The notes below the pieces were generated by a model, which saw nothing but the letters and a program-made list of their open reading frames with translations, did not search any database and was not told the DNA's origin. Position numbers and translations under genes: made by a program. From Nocardiopsis mwathae (GTDB lineage Bacteria; Actinomycetota; Actinomycetes; Streptosporangiales; Streptosporangiaceae), in contig NZ_JACHDS010000001.1 in the NCBI RefSeq assembly GCF_014201195.1, positions 3,472,001 through 3,536,000 of the forward strand: a stretch of 64,000 nt of DNA, given 5' to 3'. Below, piece by piece: positions 17,790 to 26,673 of this stretch (its first letter is position 1; each line of letters starts with the position of its first letter).

Positions 17790-18612
17790 CCAGCAGACCC
17801 TCCCCCCCGCCGAGCCGACCGCCCCCGGGGCCGCACCGGCCCCGCCGACCGTCATCGTCGACGACCTGCACGTCACCTACCGGGTCCACGGAGCGGGCGG
17901 CGGCAAGGTCGACCGCGGCGGCGGCGCCACCGCGGCCCTCGCGCGCATCCTCACCCGACGGCGCGCCACCGGAGCGCGGACGGTGCATGCGGTCAGGGGC
18001 GTCGGCTTCACCGCCCATCGCGGCGAGGCGATCGGCCTGATCGGCTCCAACGGCTCCGGCAAGTCCACCCTGCTGCGCGCCATCGCCGGGCTGCTGCCAC
18101 CCGCGAGCGGCCACGTCTACACGGCCGGCCGGCCCTCGCTCCTCGGCGTGAACGCGGCACTGATGAACGATCTCACCGGTGAGCGCAACGTGATCCTCGG
18201 CTGCCTCGCCATGGGGATGACGCCGGAACAGGTGCGCGAGAAGTACGACGGCATCCTGGAGTTCTCCGGTATCAACGACAAGGGCGACTTCGGCTCGCTT
18301 CCGATGCGCACCTACTCCTCCGGGATGTCGGCGCGCCTGCGGTTCGCGATCGCGGCGGCCAGGAGCCACGACGTTCTGATGGTCGACGAGGCCCTGGCCA
18401 CCGGCGACGCCGCCTTCCGAAAGCGATCCGAGGCGCGCATCCGCGAACTGCGGGAGAAAGCCGGAACCGTCTTCCTGGTAAGCCACAGCAACAAGTCCAT
18501 CCGGGACACCTGCGACCGGGTGTTGTGGCTGGAGCGCGGCGAACTGGTCATGGACGGCCCCACCGACGAGGTCGTCACGGCCTACCAGGAATTCAACGAC
18601 AAGGAGAAGTAG
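17782..18612 (+). CDS. ABC exporter ATPase, TagH-like
   Basis: 276 residues: Walker A GSNGSGKST, a signature YSSGMSARLRFAIAAA and Walker B MVDEALATGD, the pattern of the TagH/KpsT/Wzt group. The stretch SLLGVNAALMNDLTGERNVILGCLAMGM is also typical of this group. There is no C-terminal carbohydrate-binding extension. Upstream of Walker A is an unusual Gly/Arg/Ala insertion (GAGGGKVDRGGGATAALARILTRRRATGARTVHAV). It partners the TagG-like permease. The stop is 6 bp from the stop of the convergent inhibitor gene. Confidence 0.87.
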   Translation: MTDQQTLPPAEPTAPGAAPAPPTVIVDDLHVTYRVHGAGGGKVDRGGGATAALARILTRRRATGARTVHAVRGVGFTAHRGEAIGLIGSNGSGKSTLLRAIAGLLPPASGHVYTAGRPSLLGVNAALMNDLTGERNVILGCLAMGMTPEQVREKYDGILEFSGINDKGDFGSLPMRTYSSGMSARLRFAIAAARSHDVLMVDEALATGDAAFRKRSEARIRELREKAGTVFLVSHSNKSIRDTCDRVLWLERGELVMDGPTDEVVTAYQEFNDKEK

Positions 18613-18618
18613 CCGCCC

Positions 18619-19038
18619 CTAGAACTGGAAGACCGCTCCCTTGTCGGAGTTCAGGCACCACCGGTTGGAGTAGGTCTCGCGGTATTTCTCCGACCCCACG
18701 GAGAACGCGGTGACCGGGGAGTAGATCCTCGGACAGTACGCACCCTGGGCGATGCGGGCGATGGATCCGGACTCCGCGATGAGCTCACACGCCTTCTCCG
18801 CCTGGGGGTGCGAACCGCCCGCCGGGTCGCAGGTCAGCGTCGCCGACTCGGCCTTCGACCAGTCCAGCGGCCACTGCGGGTCGGTCATCGAACCGGGGAC
18901 GACGGTGAGCTTGTAGACCGAGGCGGCAGCGCCGGCGTCGACACCGTCCTGCACCCCGGCGTGCGCGGCCCCGGTCGACATCGCACCGGCGACCACCGCC
19001 GCACCCACCACCGCACCGAAGTTCTTCCAGAAGCTCAT
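18619..19038 (-). CDS. Secreted subtilisin-inhibitor-like protein, P1 Arg
   Basis: 139 residues with a signal peptide (cleavage near GAAHA, 27). SSI-family landmarks are LTCDPAGGSHPQAEKAC, the reactive loop AYCPRIYSPV and the end GAVFQF; cysteines are 70, 84, 102 and 128. The aligned P1 residue is Arg104 (Pro103-Arg104-Ile105), predicting trypsin-like targets. The conserved NEC near the end is replaced by NRWC, shifting the last cysteine by one residue. About 35-40 percent identical to the inhibitor at 15468 by eye. A TATACA -10-like box lies on the minus strand at 19125-19120 in an AT-rich upstream region. Confidence 0.9.
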   Translation of the reverse strand: MSFWKNFGAVVGAAVVAGAMSTGAAHAGVQDGVDAGAAASVYKLTVVPGSMTDPQWPLDWSKAESATLTCDPAGGSHPQAEKACELIAESGSIARIAQGAYCPRIYSPVTAFSVGSEKYRETYSNRWCLNSDKGAVFQF

Positions 19039-19413
19039 GAGGGGTCTTCCTCTTTTCTACGTCCTACGCCAGGTAAGCGATAGGCCGACAAGTCGTGCGC
19101 CCCAATACGGACGCGACCATGTATAACACATGATCGCGAATTCCGAATATCACTACAGAATTCAACAGAATTCCGACGAGAAATCCAGGCCCGCCGGTCG
19201 GCCTTGTCGGTGATCGGCCTTTGCGATATGCGGCGGAAGGTGGCGCCGAAGGCGGTGGGGGCCGGGGCGCCGGTCGTCCGGCCGGTGGGCGGGCGACCGG
19301 GTCGGCGGAGGAGGCCGCCCGGCACACGCAAGGCCCCGGCCCGCCGGGGCGGCGGGCCGGGGCCTTGCGCGCGTCCCTCCGACCTCTCGATCAGGGGGCG
19401 GTGGTTCAGGGTC
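19039..19413. other. AT-rich upstream region of the P1-Arg inhibitor, then the ackA terminator
   Basis: 19100-19195 is AT-rich with three GAATTC hexamers (near 19138, 19158 and 19168) and the dyad CATGT..ACATG at 19119-19133 around the candidate -10. 19200-19326 is GC-rich with nothing recognisable. The terminator at 19327-19369 follows. Confidence 0.4.
19327..19369 (-). terminator. Terminator of the pta-ackA operon
   Basis: A perfect 19-bp stem (19327-19345 with 19351-19369) and 5-base loop GGGGC, 45 bp beyond the ackA stop. There is no T run, as usual in GC-rich actinobacteria. Confidence 0.8.
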
Positions 19414-20628
19414 TCAGCGGCCCAGCAGCTCCAGGGACTGGACCGCGATTTCCAGCTCCTCGTCGGTCGGGATCACCATGACCGGGACCTCCGCGCCCTC
19501 CGGGGAGATGACCTGCTCGGTGCCGCGCACCAGGCCGTCGTTCTTCGCCGGGTCGATCCGCAGGCCCAGGCGCTCCAGGCCGGCCACGGCCCCCGCCCGC
19601 ACGCGCTCGTCGTTCTCGCCGACGCCGGCCGTGAAGACCAGGGCGTCGACGCTGCCGAGCACCGCGTAGTAGGCGCCGATGTACTTGCGCAGGCGGTGGC
19701 AGTAGACGTCCACGGCCAACCGGGCACCCTCGTGCCCCTCGTCGACCATGCGCCAGACCTCGCGCATGTCGTTGGCGCCCGCCAGCGCCAGCACCCCGCT
19801 TCGCTTGTTGAGCGCGGTGTCGACCTCGGCGGCCGACATCCCGGCGTTGCGCGCCAGGTAGGCGGGGAGGGAGGGGTCGACGTCACCGCTGCGGGTGCCC
19901 ATGACCAGGCCCTCCAGCGGGGTCAGGCCCATGGAGGTCTCGACGCTGCGGCCGCTCTCGATGGCGGTGGCGCTGGCGCCGTTGCCGAGGTGCAGCACGA
20001 TGACGTTGGTGTCCGCCGGGTCCTGGCCGAGGATCGCGGCCGCGCGCCGCGAGACGTAGGCGTGCGAGGTGCCGTGGAAGCCGTAGCGGCGCACCTTGTG
20101 CCCGGTCCGCCATTCCTCGGGCACGGCGTAGGTGTAGGCGGCGGGGGGCAGGGTCTGGTGGAACGCCGTGTCGAACACCGCCACCTGCGGCACGTTCGGA
20201 AACGCCTTGCGCGCGCCCCGGATCCCGGCGAGGTTGGCCGGGTTGTGCAGGGGTGCGAGCGGGGCCAGTTCCTCGATCGCGCTCTCCACCCCGTCGTCGA
20301 CGAGGACCGCCCCGCCGAAGCGGTCGCCACCGTGCACCACCCGGTGCCCGACCGCGGCCGGCCGGATTGCGTCCAGGTCCGGCCCGGCCGCGGCGAACGC
20401 GTCCAGGACCGCCTTCAACCCGGCCTCGTGGTCGGCGTAGGGCTCGGTGCGCTCGTACCTGCGGGTCTCTCCCCCGGGGTCGGCGGCCGGGACCTTGTGG
20501 GTGAGGCTGCTCCGCCCCTCACCGATCCGCTCCACGATGCCGGAGGCGACCGGGGTGCCCTGCGCCATGTCGAGGAGCTGGTACTTGATCGACGACGATC
20601 CGCTGTTGAGAACGAGCACGTGGCTCAT
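19414..20628 (-). CDS. ackA: Acetate kinase
   Basis: 404 residues, full length. VLVLNSGSSSIKYQLLD is the N-terminal ATP-binding signature; VVHGGDRFGG, AVFDTAFHQTLPP, YGFHGTSHAYVS and HLGNGASATAI are conserved active-site segments. The enzyme interconverts acetyl phosphate and ADP with acetate and ATP. ATG 20628 overlaps the pta stop (20625), so it is the second gene of a translationally coupled pta-ackA operon and gives overflow acetate and substrate-level ATP. A strong terminator follows. Confidence 0.97.
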   Translation of the reverse strand: MSHVLVLNSGSSSIKYQLLDMAQGTPVASGIVERIGEGRSSLTHKVPAADPGGETRRYERTEPYADHEAGLKAVLDAFAAAGPDLDAIRPAAVGHRVVHGGDRFGGAVLVDDGVESAIEELAPLAPLHNPANLAGIRGARKAFPNVPQVAVFDTAFHQTLPPAAYTYAVPEEWRTGHKVRRYGFHGTSHAYVSRRAAAILGQDPADTNVIVLHLGNGASATAIESGRSVETSMGLTPLEGLVMGTRSGDVDPSLPAYLARNAGMSAAEVDTALNKRSGVLALAGANDMREVWRMVDEGHEGARLAVDVYCHRLRKYIGAYYAVLGSVDALVFTAGVGENDERVRAGAVAGLERLGLRIDPAKNDGLVRGTEQVISPEGAEVPVMVIPTDEELEIAVQSLELLGR

Positions 20629-22679
20629 GAACCACTTCCTTGTGTTCCTTGGGCCTGGACGGCGGTGATCGCCACGGTGTTGACGATGTCCTGCACGGTG
20701 GCGCCCCGTGACAGGTCGTTGACCGGCTTCTGCAGCCCCTGCAGCACCGGGCCGATCGCCACGGCCCCCGCGCTCCGCTGCACGCCCTTGTACAGGGTGT
20801 TGCCCGTGTTCAGGTCGGGCACGACGAACACGGTCGCACGCCCGGCCACGAGGCTGTCCGGCATCTTGGTCCGCGCGACCCCCGGGTCGATCGCGGCGTC
20901 GTACTGGATCGGTCCCTCGACCAGCAGGTCGGGGCGGCGCTCCTTGACCAGCTCGGTGGCGGTGCGCACCTTGTCCACCCCGGCTCCGGACCCCGAGGCG
21001 CCGGTGGAGTAGGACAGCATCGCCACGCGCGGCTCCACGCCGAACTGCTCGGCGGTGGCGGCCGAGTCGATGGCGATGTCGGCGAGCTGCTCGGCGGTGG
21101 GGTCGGGGTTCACGGCGCAGTCACCGTAGACCAGCACCCGGTCGGCCAGGCACATGAAGAACACGCTGGACACCAGCGACGAGCGCAGGATCTCGAACGA
21201 TGGCCGGATGGTCTGCGCCGTCGTGTGCGCAGCGCCCGACACCATGCCATCGGCGAGCCCACACTGCACCATCAGGGTGCCAAAGTAGGACAGCTCCCCG
21301 ACGGTGTCCATGGCCAGTTCCTTGGTGACGCCCTTGTGGGCGCGCAGCCGCGCGTACTCCGCGGCGAACCTCTCCCGCAGGTCGGAGGTGTCGGGGTCGA
21401 TGATGGTGACCGCGCTCAGATCGAAACCGAGGTCGGAGGCCTTGGCGTTGACCTCGCGTGGGGAGCCGAGGAGGACCAGGTCGGCGACGTCGCGGCGCAG
21501 CAGCAGATCGGCGGCGCGCAGCACGCGCTCCTCGGTGCCCTCCGGCAGCACGATGCGCTTGCGGTCGGACCGCGCCCGCTCCAGCAGCGTGTGCTCGAAC
21601 ATCAGCGGGGTCACCGTCTCGGTGCGCGCGACCTGGAGCCGCTCCAGCAGCGCCTCGCCGTCGACGGCCTCGGCGAAGGCCGCCAGCGCCGACTCGATCT
21701 TGCCCTCCGCGCCGGGGGTGATCCCGCCCCGGACGGCGGCCAGGCGGGTGGCGGTGGAGAAGGTGTCCTGGTCGGTGGCGATCACGGGCAGCCGGACGTC
21801 CATGCCGGCGAGCAGGCGGAAGACCGGTTCGGACATGTAGATCTCACCGGTCAGCACGACTCCGGCGACCGACGGGAAGTCGGTGGAGTGGTGGGCGGCG
21901 ATCAGCGCGGGCAGCATCGCGCCGGCGCGGTCGGCGGCCATGATGACGAGGCGGTCGGCTTCCATCCGGTCGAGCACGTTGGGCAGCGACATAGCGGCGA
22001 CCACCAGGCCGGAGGTCTCGCGGCCGAGCCGCTTCTCCTCGCCGAAGATGAGTCGGCCGTCGCACGCGCGCTGCAGGTCGCGCACGGTCGGGGCGCTCAG
22101 GCCGGGGACCTCGGGCAGCACGTAGGCGGCACCGTCGAGTTCCTTGCGCAGCGACTCGGCGCGCCCCGGGTCGACGCGGTCGACCACCGTGGCGAGCCGG
22201 GTGGCGTGTTCGCGCGCGAGCTCCTGGCGGGCGAGGCCGGTGGCGTCGCGGATCTCGGTGTAGTCGCGCTCGGCGCCCGAGACGACCAGCAGGACGGGGG
22301 TGGCGAGGTTGGCGGCGACCCGGGCGTTGAAGGTGAACTCGGTGGGGGCGCCGACGTCGGTGTAGTCGGTGCCGACCACGACCACGGCCGAGCAGCGCGC
22401 CGCCAGGGCGCGGTAGGAGCGCATGATCGCGGCCATGGCGGAGTCGGGGTCGGCGTGGACCTCGTCGTAGGTGACGCCGACGCAGTCCGAGTAGTTGGCC
22501 TTGAGCTTGAAGCGGCGGCGCAGCGTCTCGATGACGGAGTCGCGCCCGGACGCGTCGACGACCGGGCGGAACACCCCGATCGAGCCCACCGTGCTCGACA
22601 GCAGCTCGGCCATGCCGAGCGCGATCGTCGCCTTGTCGCTTTCCGCGTCGCTGGACGCGATATAGACACCGTGCGTCAT
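20625..22679 (-). CDS. pta: Phosphate acetyltransferase, long form
   Basis: 684 residues. It converts acetyl-CoA and phosphate to acetyl phosphate. It is the long type: an N-terminal P-loop-like region (YIASSDAESDKATIALGMAELL), a central DRTGG-type regulatory domain (about 215-320) and the C-terminal PTA_PTB catalytic domain (about 360-680; SYSTGASGSGAGVDKV, FVVPDLNTGNTLYKGVQR). ATG 22679 is chosen because GGAGAGAG precedes it and the extra 14 upstream codons are not conserved-looking. In the first region the usual Walker A Gly-Lys is changed, so nucleotide binding there is doubtful. Confidence 0.96.
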   Translation of the reverse strand: MTHGVYIASSDAESDKATIALGMAELLSSTVGSIGVFRPVVDASGRDSVIETLRRRFKLKANYSDCVGVTYDEVHADPDSAMAAIMRSYRALAARCSAVVVVGTDYTDVGAPTEFTFNARVAANLATPVLLVVSGAERDYTEIRDATGLARQELAREHATRLATVVDRVDPGRAESLRKELDGAAYVLPEVPGLSAPTVRDLQRACDGRLIFGEEKRLGRETSGLVVAAMSLPNVLDRMEADRLVIMAADRAGAMLPALIAAHHSTDFPSVAGVVLTGEIYMSEPVFRLLAGMDVRLPVIATDQDTFSTATRLAAVRGGITPGAEGKIESALAAFAEAVDGEALLERLQVARTETVTPLMFEHTLLERARSDRKRIVLPEGTEERVLRAADLLLRRDVADLVLLGSPREVNAKASDLGFDLSAVTIIDPDTSDLRERFAAEYARLRAHKGVTKELAMDTVGELSYFGTLMVQCGLADGMVSGAAHTTAQTIRPSFEILRSSLVSSVFFMCLADRVLVYGDCAVNPDPTAEQLADIAIDSAATAEQFGVEPRVAMLSYSTGASGSGAGVDKVRTATELVKERRPDLLVEGPIQYDAAIDPGVARTKMPDSLVAGRATVFVVPDLNTGNTLYKGVQRSAGAVAIGPVLQGLQKPVNDLSRGATVQDIVNTVAITAVQAQGTQGSGS

Positions 22680-22891
22680 GTTCACTCTCTCCGGCGGCCG
22701 GTGTTCAGGGGTCGCGGGCAAACGGCGACCGCTATTTGCGAGTTTACGTCCGGTTTACCCCGTCTCCTGGCGGTTTCCGCAGTTCACGGCGGTGGTGTGC
22801 GTCCCAGGGGGGTATGGCGTGGGACGCTCTCGCCGCCCCCCTTCCCTTCCTCGGGCCGCCCACCCGCACCATCGCCCACTCCCACAATGAA

Positions 22892-22907
22892 CCTAGCGCT
22901 CGCTTGG
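22892..22907 (+). promoter_or_regulatory. Imperfect TetR-type operator candidate upstream of the dehydrogenase pair
   Basis: CCTAGCGCTCGCTTGG is a 16-bp dyad with 12 of 16 symmetric positions and matches the consensus CCWAGCrnTyGCTTGG shared with the perfect palindrome at 25753-25768. It lies 47 bp before the aldehyde dehydrogenase start. Confidence 0.5.
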
Positions 22908-22954
22908 CACTCGGTTTAGGATGCAGCCCACACCGCCCCGGGAGGCCATGGACG

Positions 22955-24442
22955 ATGACCGCACCGAGCGCCCTCACCGACTACTGCAACTTCATCGCCG
23001 GGGAGTTCCGCCCCGCCCGCGGCGGAGAGTGGCTGGACAGCGTCGACCCCGCGACCGGCCGGGTCTGGGCGCGTGTCCCCGCCTCCGACGCGGCCGACAT
23101 CGACGACGCGGTCGCCGCCGCCCGGCACGCCTTCCCCGGCTGGCGCGCCACCCCTCCCCCGCAGCGCGCCGCCCTGCTGCACCGATGGGCCGAAGCGGTG
23201 CTCGCGCGCACCGGCGAGCTGGCCGCCATCGAGAGCCGCGACAACGGGCGGGTCCTCAAGGAGACGCAGGGCGGCGACGTCCCCGGTGGCGCGATGAACA
23301 TCCGGTACAACGCGAGCCTCGCCGACAAGATCACCGGAGACACCATCCACCTGGGCCGATCCGTCAACTTCACCGTCCACGAGCCCTACGGCGTCGCGGG
23401 CGTCATCATCCCCTGGAACGCCCCGCTGGCCATGTTCTTCGCCAAGGTCTCCGGCGCGCTGGCCGCCGGGAACACCGTCGTGGTCAAACCCGCCGAACAG
23501 GCCGCCTGCTCGATCCTGGCCGCCTGCGAGCTGTTCGCCGCGGCCGACCTCCCGCCCGGCCTGGTCAACGTCGTGTGCGGCACCGGACCCACCGCCGGCG
23601 CCGCCCTGGTCGACCACCCCGACGTCGCCAAACTGCACTTCACCGGCTCCACCGACACCGGACGCCGGATCGTCCGGCGCGCGTCGGCCGACCTCAAGGA
23701 CGTCACCCTGGAGCTCGGCGGCAAGTCACCGAACATCGTCTTCGACGACGCCGACCTGGACGCCGCCGCGCGCGGCGTGGCCGCGGGGATCTACACCGGC
23801 GGAGCCGGGCAGTCCTGCGTGGCCGGGTCGCGCATCCTCATCCACGACACCGTGTTCGACGAGTTCACCGAGCGCCTGCGCGGCCGCGCCGCCGCCATCC
23901 GCCTGGGCGACCCCCGCGACCCCGCCACCGACATGGGGCCGATCGCGTTCGCCGGACAGTACGACCGGGTGCGCGGGTACTTGGAGCTCGGGCCGCAGGA
24001 GGGCGCGAAGCCGCTCTTCGGCGGCCGGACCGGCGCGGACGCGGCCGGGCGGCCGGCGCTCGCGGGCGGCTACTGGGTCGAGCCCACGCTCCTGGCCGCC
24101 CCCGACAACGGGCTGCGGATCTGCCAGGAGGAGATCTTCGGTCCGGTGGCCGTGGCGATCCCCTTCCGGTCCGAGGGCGAGGCCTACGCGATCGCCAACG
24201 ACACCCGCTACGGCCTGGCCGCCGGGGCATGGACGCGCAGCCTCGACCGCGCTCACCGCGCCATCGCCGCCCTCCGGGCGGGAACGGTCTGGATCAACAC
24301 CTACCGCCGACTGCACTGGGCGGTCCCCTTCGGCGGGCACAAGCAGAGCGGCAACTACCCGGCGAACGGGGTGCGCGGGCTGCACGAGTGGCTCACCCTC
24401 AAGGCCGCCTGGATCGAACCGGGAGGGGAGCACGGAAGGTGA
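22955..24442 (+). CDS. NAD(P)-dependent aldehyde dehydrogenase
   Basis: 495 residues of the ALDH superfamily, oxidising an aldehyde to the acid. Cofactor-site segments are PWNAPLAM and VVKPAEQAACS; the general base is Glu253 (LELGGKSPN) and the nucleophile Cys288 (GGAGQSCVAGSR). EEIFGPV and the C-terminal IN.YR segments are normal. ATG 22955 has GGAGG at 22941-22945. It overlaps the alcohol dehydrogenase gene by GTGA, so alcohol-to-acid oxidation by the pair is likely; substrate unknown. Confidence 0.9.
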   Translation: MTAPSALTDYCNFIAGEFRPARGGEWLDSVDPATGRVWARVPASDAADIDDAVAAARHAFPGWRATPPPQRAALLHRWAEAVLARTGELAAIESRDNGRVLKETQGGDVPGGAMNIRYNASLADKITGDTIHLGRSVNFTVHEPYGVAGVIIPWNAPLAMFFAKVSGALAAGNTVVVKPAEQAACSILAACELFAAADLPPGLVNVVCGTGPTAGAALVDHPDVAKLHFTGSTDTGRRIVRRASADLKDVTLELGGKSPNIVFDDADLDAAARGVAAGIYTGGAGQSCVAGSRILIHDTVFDEFTERLRGRAAAIRLGDPRDPATDMGPIAFAGQYDRVRGYLELGPQEGAKPLFGGRTGADAAGRPALAGGYWVEPTLLAAPDNGLRICQEEIFGPVAVAIPFRSEGEAYAIANDTRYGLAAGAWTRSLDRAHRAIAALRAGTVWINTYRRLHWAVPFGGHKQSGNYPANGVRGLHEWLTLKAAWIEPGGEHGR

Positions 24443-25566
24443 CCACGATGAAGATGCGCGCGGCGGTCCTGGCCGAGTTCGGCGCCCCGCTGGAGGTCCG
24501 CGAAGTCGAAGTGGCGGACCCCGGCCCCGGAGAGGTCCGGGTGCGGGTCGCGGCGTCCGGAGTGTGCGGATCCGACCTCAAGGCCGTGGACGGCGCGAGC
24601 CCGGTCGTGGCCGGACCACCCGTCGTCTGCGGACACGAGAGCTCGGGCACGGTCGAGGCGGTGGGTGCCGGCGTGACCGCCTTCGCCCCCGGCGACCCGG
24701 TGCTGATCGCGCTGAACAGGTCGTGCGGCCGGTGCCGGATGTGCGGCCGCGGCGGGGGCCACCTGTGCACGGACGGCGCGCGGCTGCGGGCGATCATGGG
24801 GCTCATGCCCGACGGTTCCACCCGGCTGCGGCTGGACGGTGAGGCCATCCGCCCCTACCTGGGTATCGGCGCGTTCGCCGAGTACGCGGTGGTGCACGAG
24901 CGGCAGCTCGTCGGGCTCTCCGGCGAAGCGGACCTCGTGGCGATGTCGGTGCTCGGCTGCGCCGTGGTGACCGGGGTCGGCGCGGTGCTCAACACGGCCC
25001 GGGTCGAGGCGGGCGCGACCGTGCTGGTGGTGGGCTGCGGCGGCGTCGGCCTCAGCGTCGTGCAGGGCGCGGTGCTGGCGGGTGCGTCGCGCGTCATCGC
25101 GGCCGACATCGCGCGGCCGAAGCTCACCGCGGCCGAACTGTTCGGCGCCACCGACACGCTGCCGATCAGCGCCGCCTCCGACCCGGCCGACCTGGGCACG
25201 CGCGTCCGCGACCTGCTTCCGGACGGTGCCGACCACGCGTTCGACGTCACCGGCGTCCCGTCGGTACTGGCCGCCGCGTTGGCGGCGACCCGGCCCGGAG
25301 GCACCACGGTCATGGTCGGCAGCCCGCCGCCCGGCTCCACCGCGGCCGTCCCGACCGGCGCGCTCTTCGCCTCGCGCCGCCTGATGGGCTGCCAGGGCGG
25401 TGACGGTTCCCCCGCCGCCGACCTCCCCCGACTGGTCGACCTGTGCCGCTCCGGGCGCCTGGACCCCGGCGGCCTGATCAGCGAGCAGGTGGGCCTCGAC
25501 GACATCAACGACGCGATCGACCAGGTGCGCGCGGGCGAGGTCGTCCGGTCCGTCGTGGTGTTCTGA
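24439..25566 (+). CDS. Zinc-dependent alcohol dehydrogenase
   Basis: 375 residues of the medium-chain dehydrogenase family. Catalytic zinc ligands are in CGSD (Cys near 44) and GHE; the structural zinc knuckle is SCGRCRMCGRGGGHLC. The Rossmann motif is VLVVGCGGVGLSVVQGAV, followed by an acidic ADIARPK turn that favours NAD. GTG 24439 overlaps the previous stop. A large hairpin follows 41 bp after the stop. Forms an operon with the aldehyde dehydrogenase. Confidence 0.9.
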   Translation: MTTMKMRAAVLAEFGAPLEVREVEVADPGPGEVRVRVAASGVCGSDLKAVDGASPVVAGPPVVCGHESSGTVEAVGAGVTAFAPGDPVLIALNRSCGRCRMCGRGGGHLCTDGARLRAIMGLMPDGSTRLRLDGEAIRPYLGIGAFAEYAVVHERQLVGLSGEADLVAMSVLGCAVVTGVGAVLNTARVEAGATVLVVGCGGVGLSVVQGAVLAGASRVIAADIARPKLTAAELFGATDTLPISAASDPADLGTRVRDLLPDGADHAFDVTGVPSVLAAALAATRPGGTTVMVGSPPPGSTAAVPTGALFASRRLMGCQGGDGSPAADLPRLVDLCRSGRLDPGGLISEQVGLDDINDAIDQVRAGEVVRSVVVF

Positions 25567-25607
25567 GACCGCCCCGAACCACGCGCGCACGTTCCCGCCC
25601 CTTCCTT

Positions 25608-25671
25608 CGTTGATCTCGGAGATATCGGGGTCTCGCGGCCGATTTTCACCCCGATATCTCCGAGATCAACG
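25608..25671. terminator. 24-bp perfect hairpin (terminator or mobile repeat)
   Basis: Arms 25608-25631 and 25648-25671 are exactly complementary over 24 bp, with a 16-base loop. The arms are unusually AT-rich for this genome (GATCTCGGAGATATC). It sits after the alcohol dehydrogenase stop and can terminate transcription, but its perfection and base composition also fit a dispersed repeat. Confidence 0.7.
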
Positions 25672-25752
25672 GATGAGATGAGGGGGCACCGCGGAGAAGG
25701 CCGCTCGGCGGTCCCCCGGTTCCACTCCCGCACGTCCCTTCGAGAGATCGAG

Positions 25753-25768
25753 CCAAGCAATTGCTTGG
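25753..25768 (+). promoter_or_regulatory. Perfect 16-bp operator-like palindrome
   Basis: CCAAGCAATTGCTTGG, flanked by AG and TT, 77 bp before the alpha/beta hydrolase start. It has the size and symmetry of TetR-family operators and resembles the site at 22892-22907. No TetR gene is adjacent to this unit. Confidence 0.6.
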
Positions 25769-25845
25769 TTGCTTCTGGCGGGTTACCGTTGGCGTGGGCG
25801 GAAACCGAAGCGGGTTCCGCCGTGCGGCGACGGAAAGGAGCCCCC

Positions 25846-26673
25846 GTGCCGTTCGCCGACCTCCCCGATGTGCGGATCTTCCATACGGTGGACGGACCGG
25901 CCGACGACCCGTCCTCCGGCCCCCCGGGTAGGCTTCCGGTGCTGCTGGTCCACGGGTGGGGGTCCGACTCCCACGAGTGGGTGCGCCACATCCCCGCGCT
26001 CGCCGCGCGGCGTCGCGTGATCGCTCCCGATCTCCGCGGGCACGGGGCATCCGGCGTTCCCCGGCGCGGGAACACTCCGCGCGCGATGGCCGGGGACCTC
26101 GCCCTGCTGCTGGAGCGGTCGGCCATGGATCGGGTCGCCGCGGTCGGCCACTCGATGGGCGGTCAGGTCATCGGCCATCTGGCCACCGAGCGCCCCGATC
26201 TCGTCTCCGCCCTCGTGACGGTCGACCCCGCCTACGGGTTCGGCCCCGAGCTCGCCGACTCCTTCCCCGTCCTCGCCGACAGGCTCGCCGGGCCGCGCGG
26301 GACCGCGACCGCGCTCGCCTTCGACGCCTGGGGGTCCACGCCGGCCACGCCGTCCTGGGTCCGCACCTGGCACACCCGGCGGCTCCTCGCCACCCCGCCG
26401 CACGTGCTCGCCGAGGCGTTCACGGCCATGTTCACCGATCCGGGCGCCATCGGGCCGCGTGAGGAGGCCGAGACGCATCTGCGGCGCCGTGCGCAGGCCA
26501 CCCTGTCGTTCCGGGTCGACCCGGCCATGGCCGAGTGGGAGCGGCCGCTGCTCACCGCACCGGGGTCGGCGGTGGTCTGCTGGCCCGGGTCGGGGCATCG
26601 GCTGCACGAGGAGCGGCCCGAGGAGTTCGTGCTCGTCTGCACCCGCTGGCTCGACGAACTGGAGGCACGATGA
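25846..26673 (+). CDS. Alpha/beta hydrolase
   Basis: 275 residues. The oxyanion segment is LLVHGWGSDSHEW, the nucleophile elbow GHSMGG (Ser near 98), and the catalytic His is in GSGHRLHEERP. GTG 25846 is set by AAAGGAG at 25834-25840. It may hydrolyse an ester or lactone. It overlaps the luciferase-like monooxygenase gene by ATGA, which suggests successive steps (oxygenation, then ring or ester hydrolysis); the substrate is not deducible. Confidence 0.85.
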   Translation: MPFADLPDVRIFHTVDGPADDPSSGPPGRLPVLLVHGWGSDSHEWVRHIPALAARRRVIAPDLRGHGASGVPRRGNTPRAMAGDLALLLERSAMDRVAAVGHSMGGQVIGHLATERPDLVSALVTVDPAYGFGPELADSFPVLADRLAGPRGTATALAFDAWGSTPATPSWVRTWHTRRLLATPPHVLAEAFTAMFTDPGAIGPREEAETHLRRRAQATLSFRVDPAMAEWERPLLTAPGSAVVCWPGSGHRLHEERPEEFVLVCTRWLDELEAR

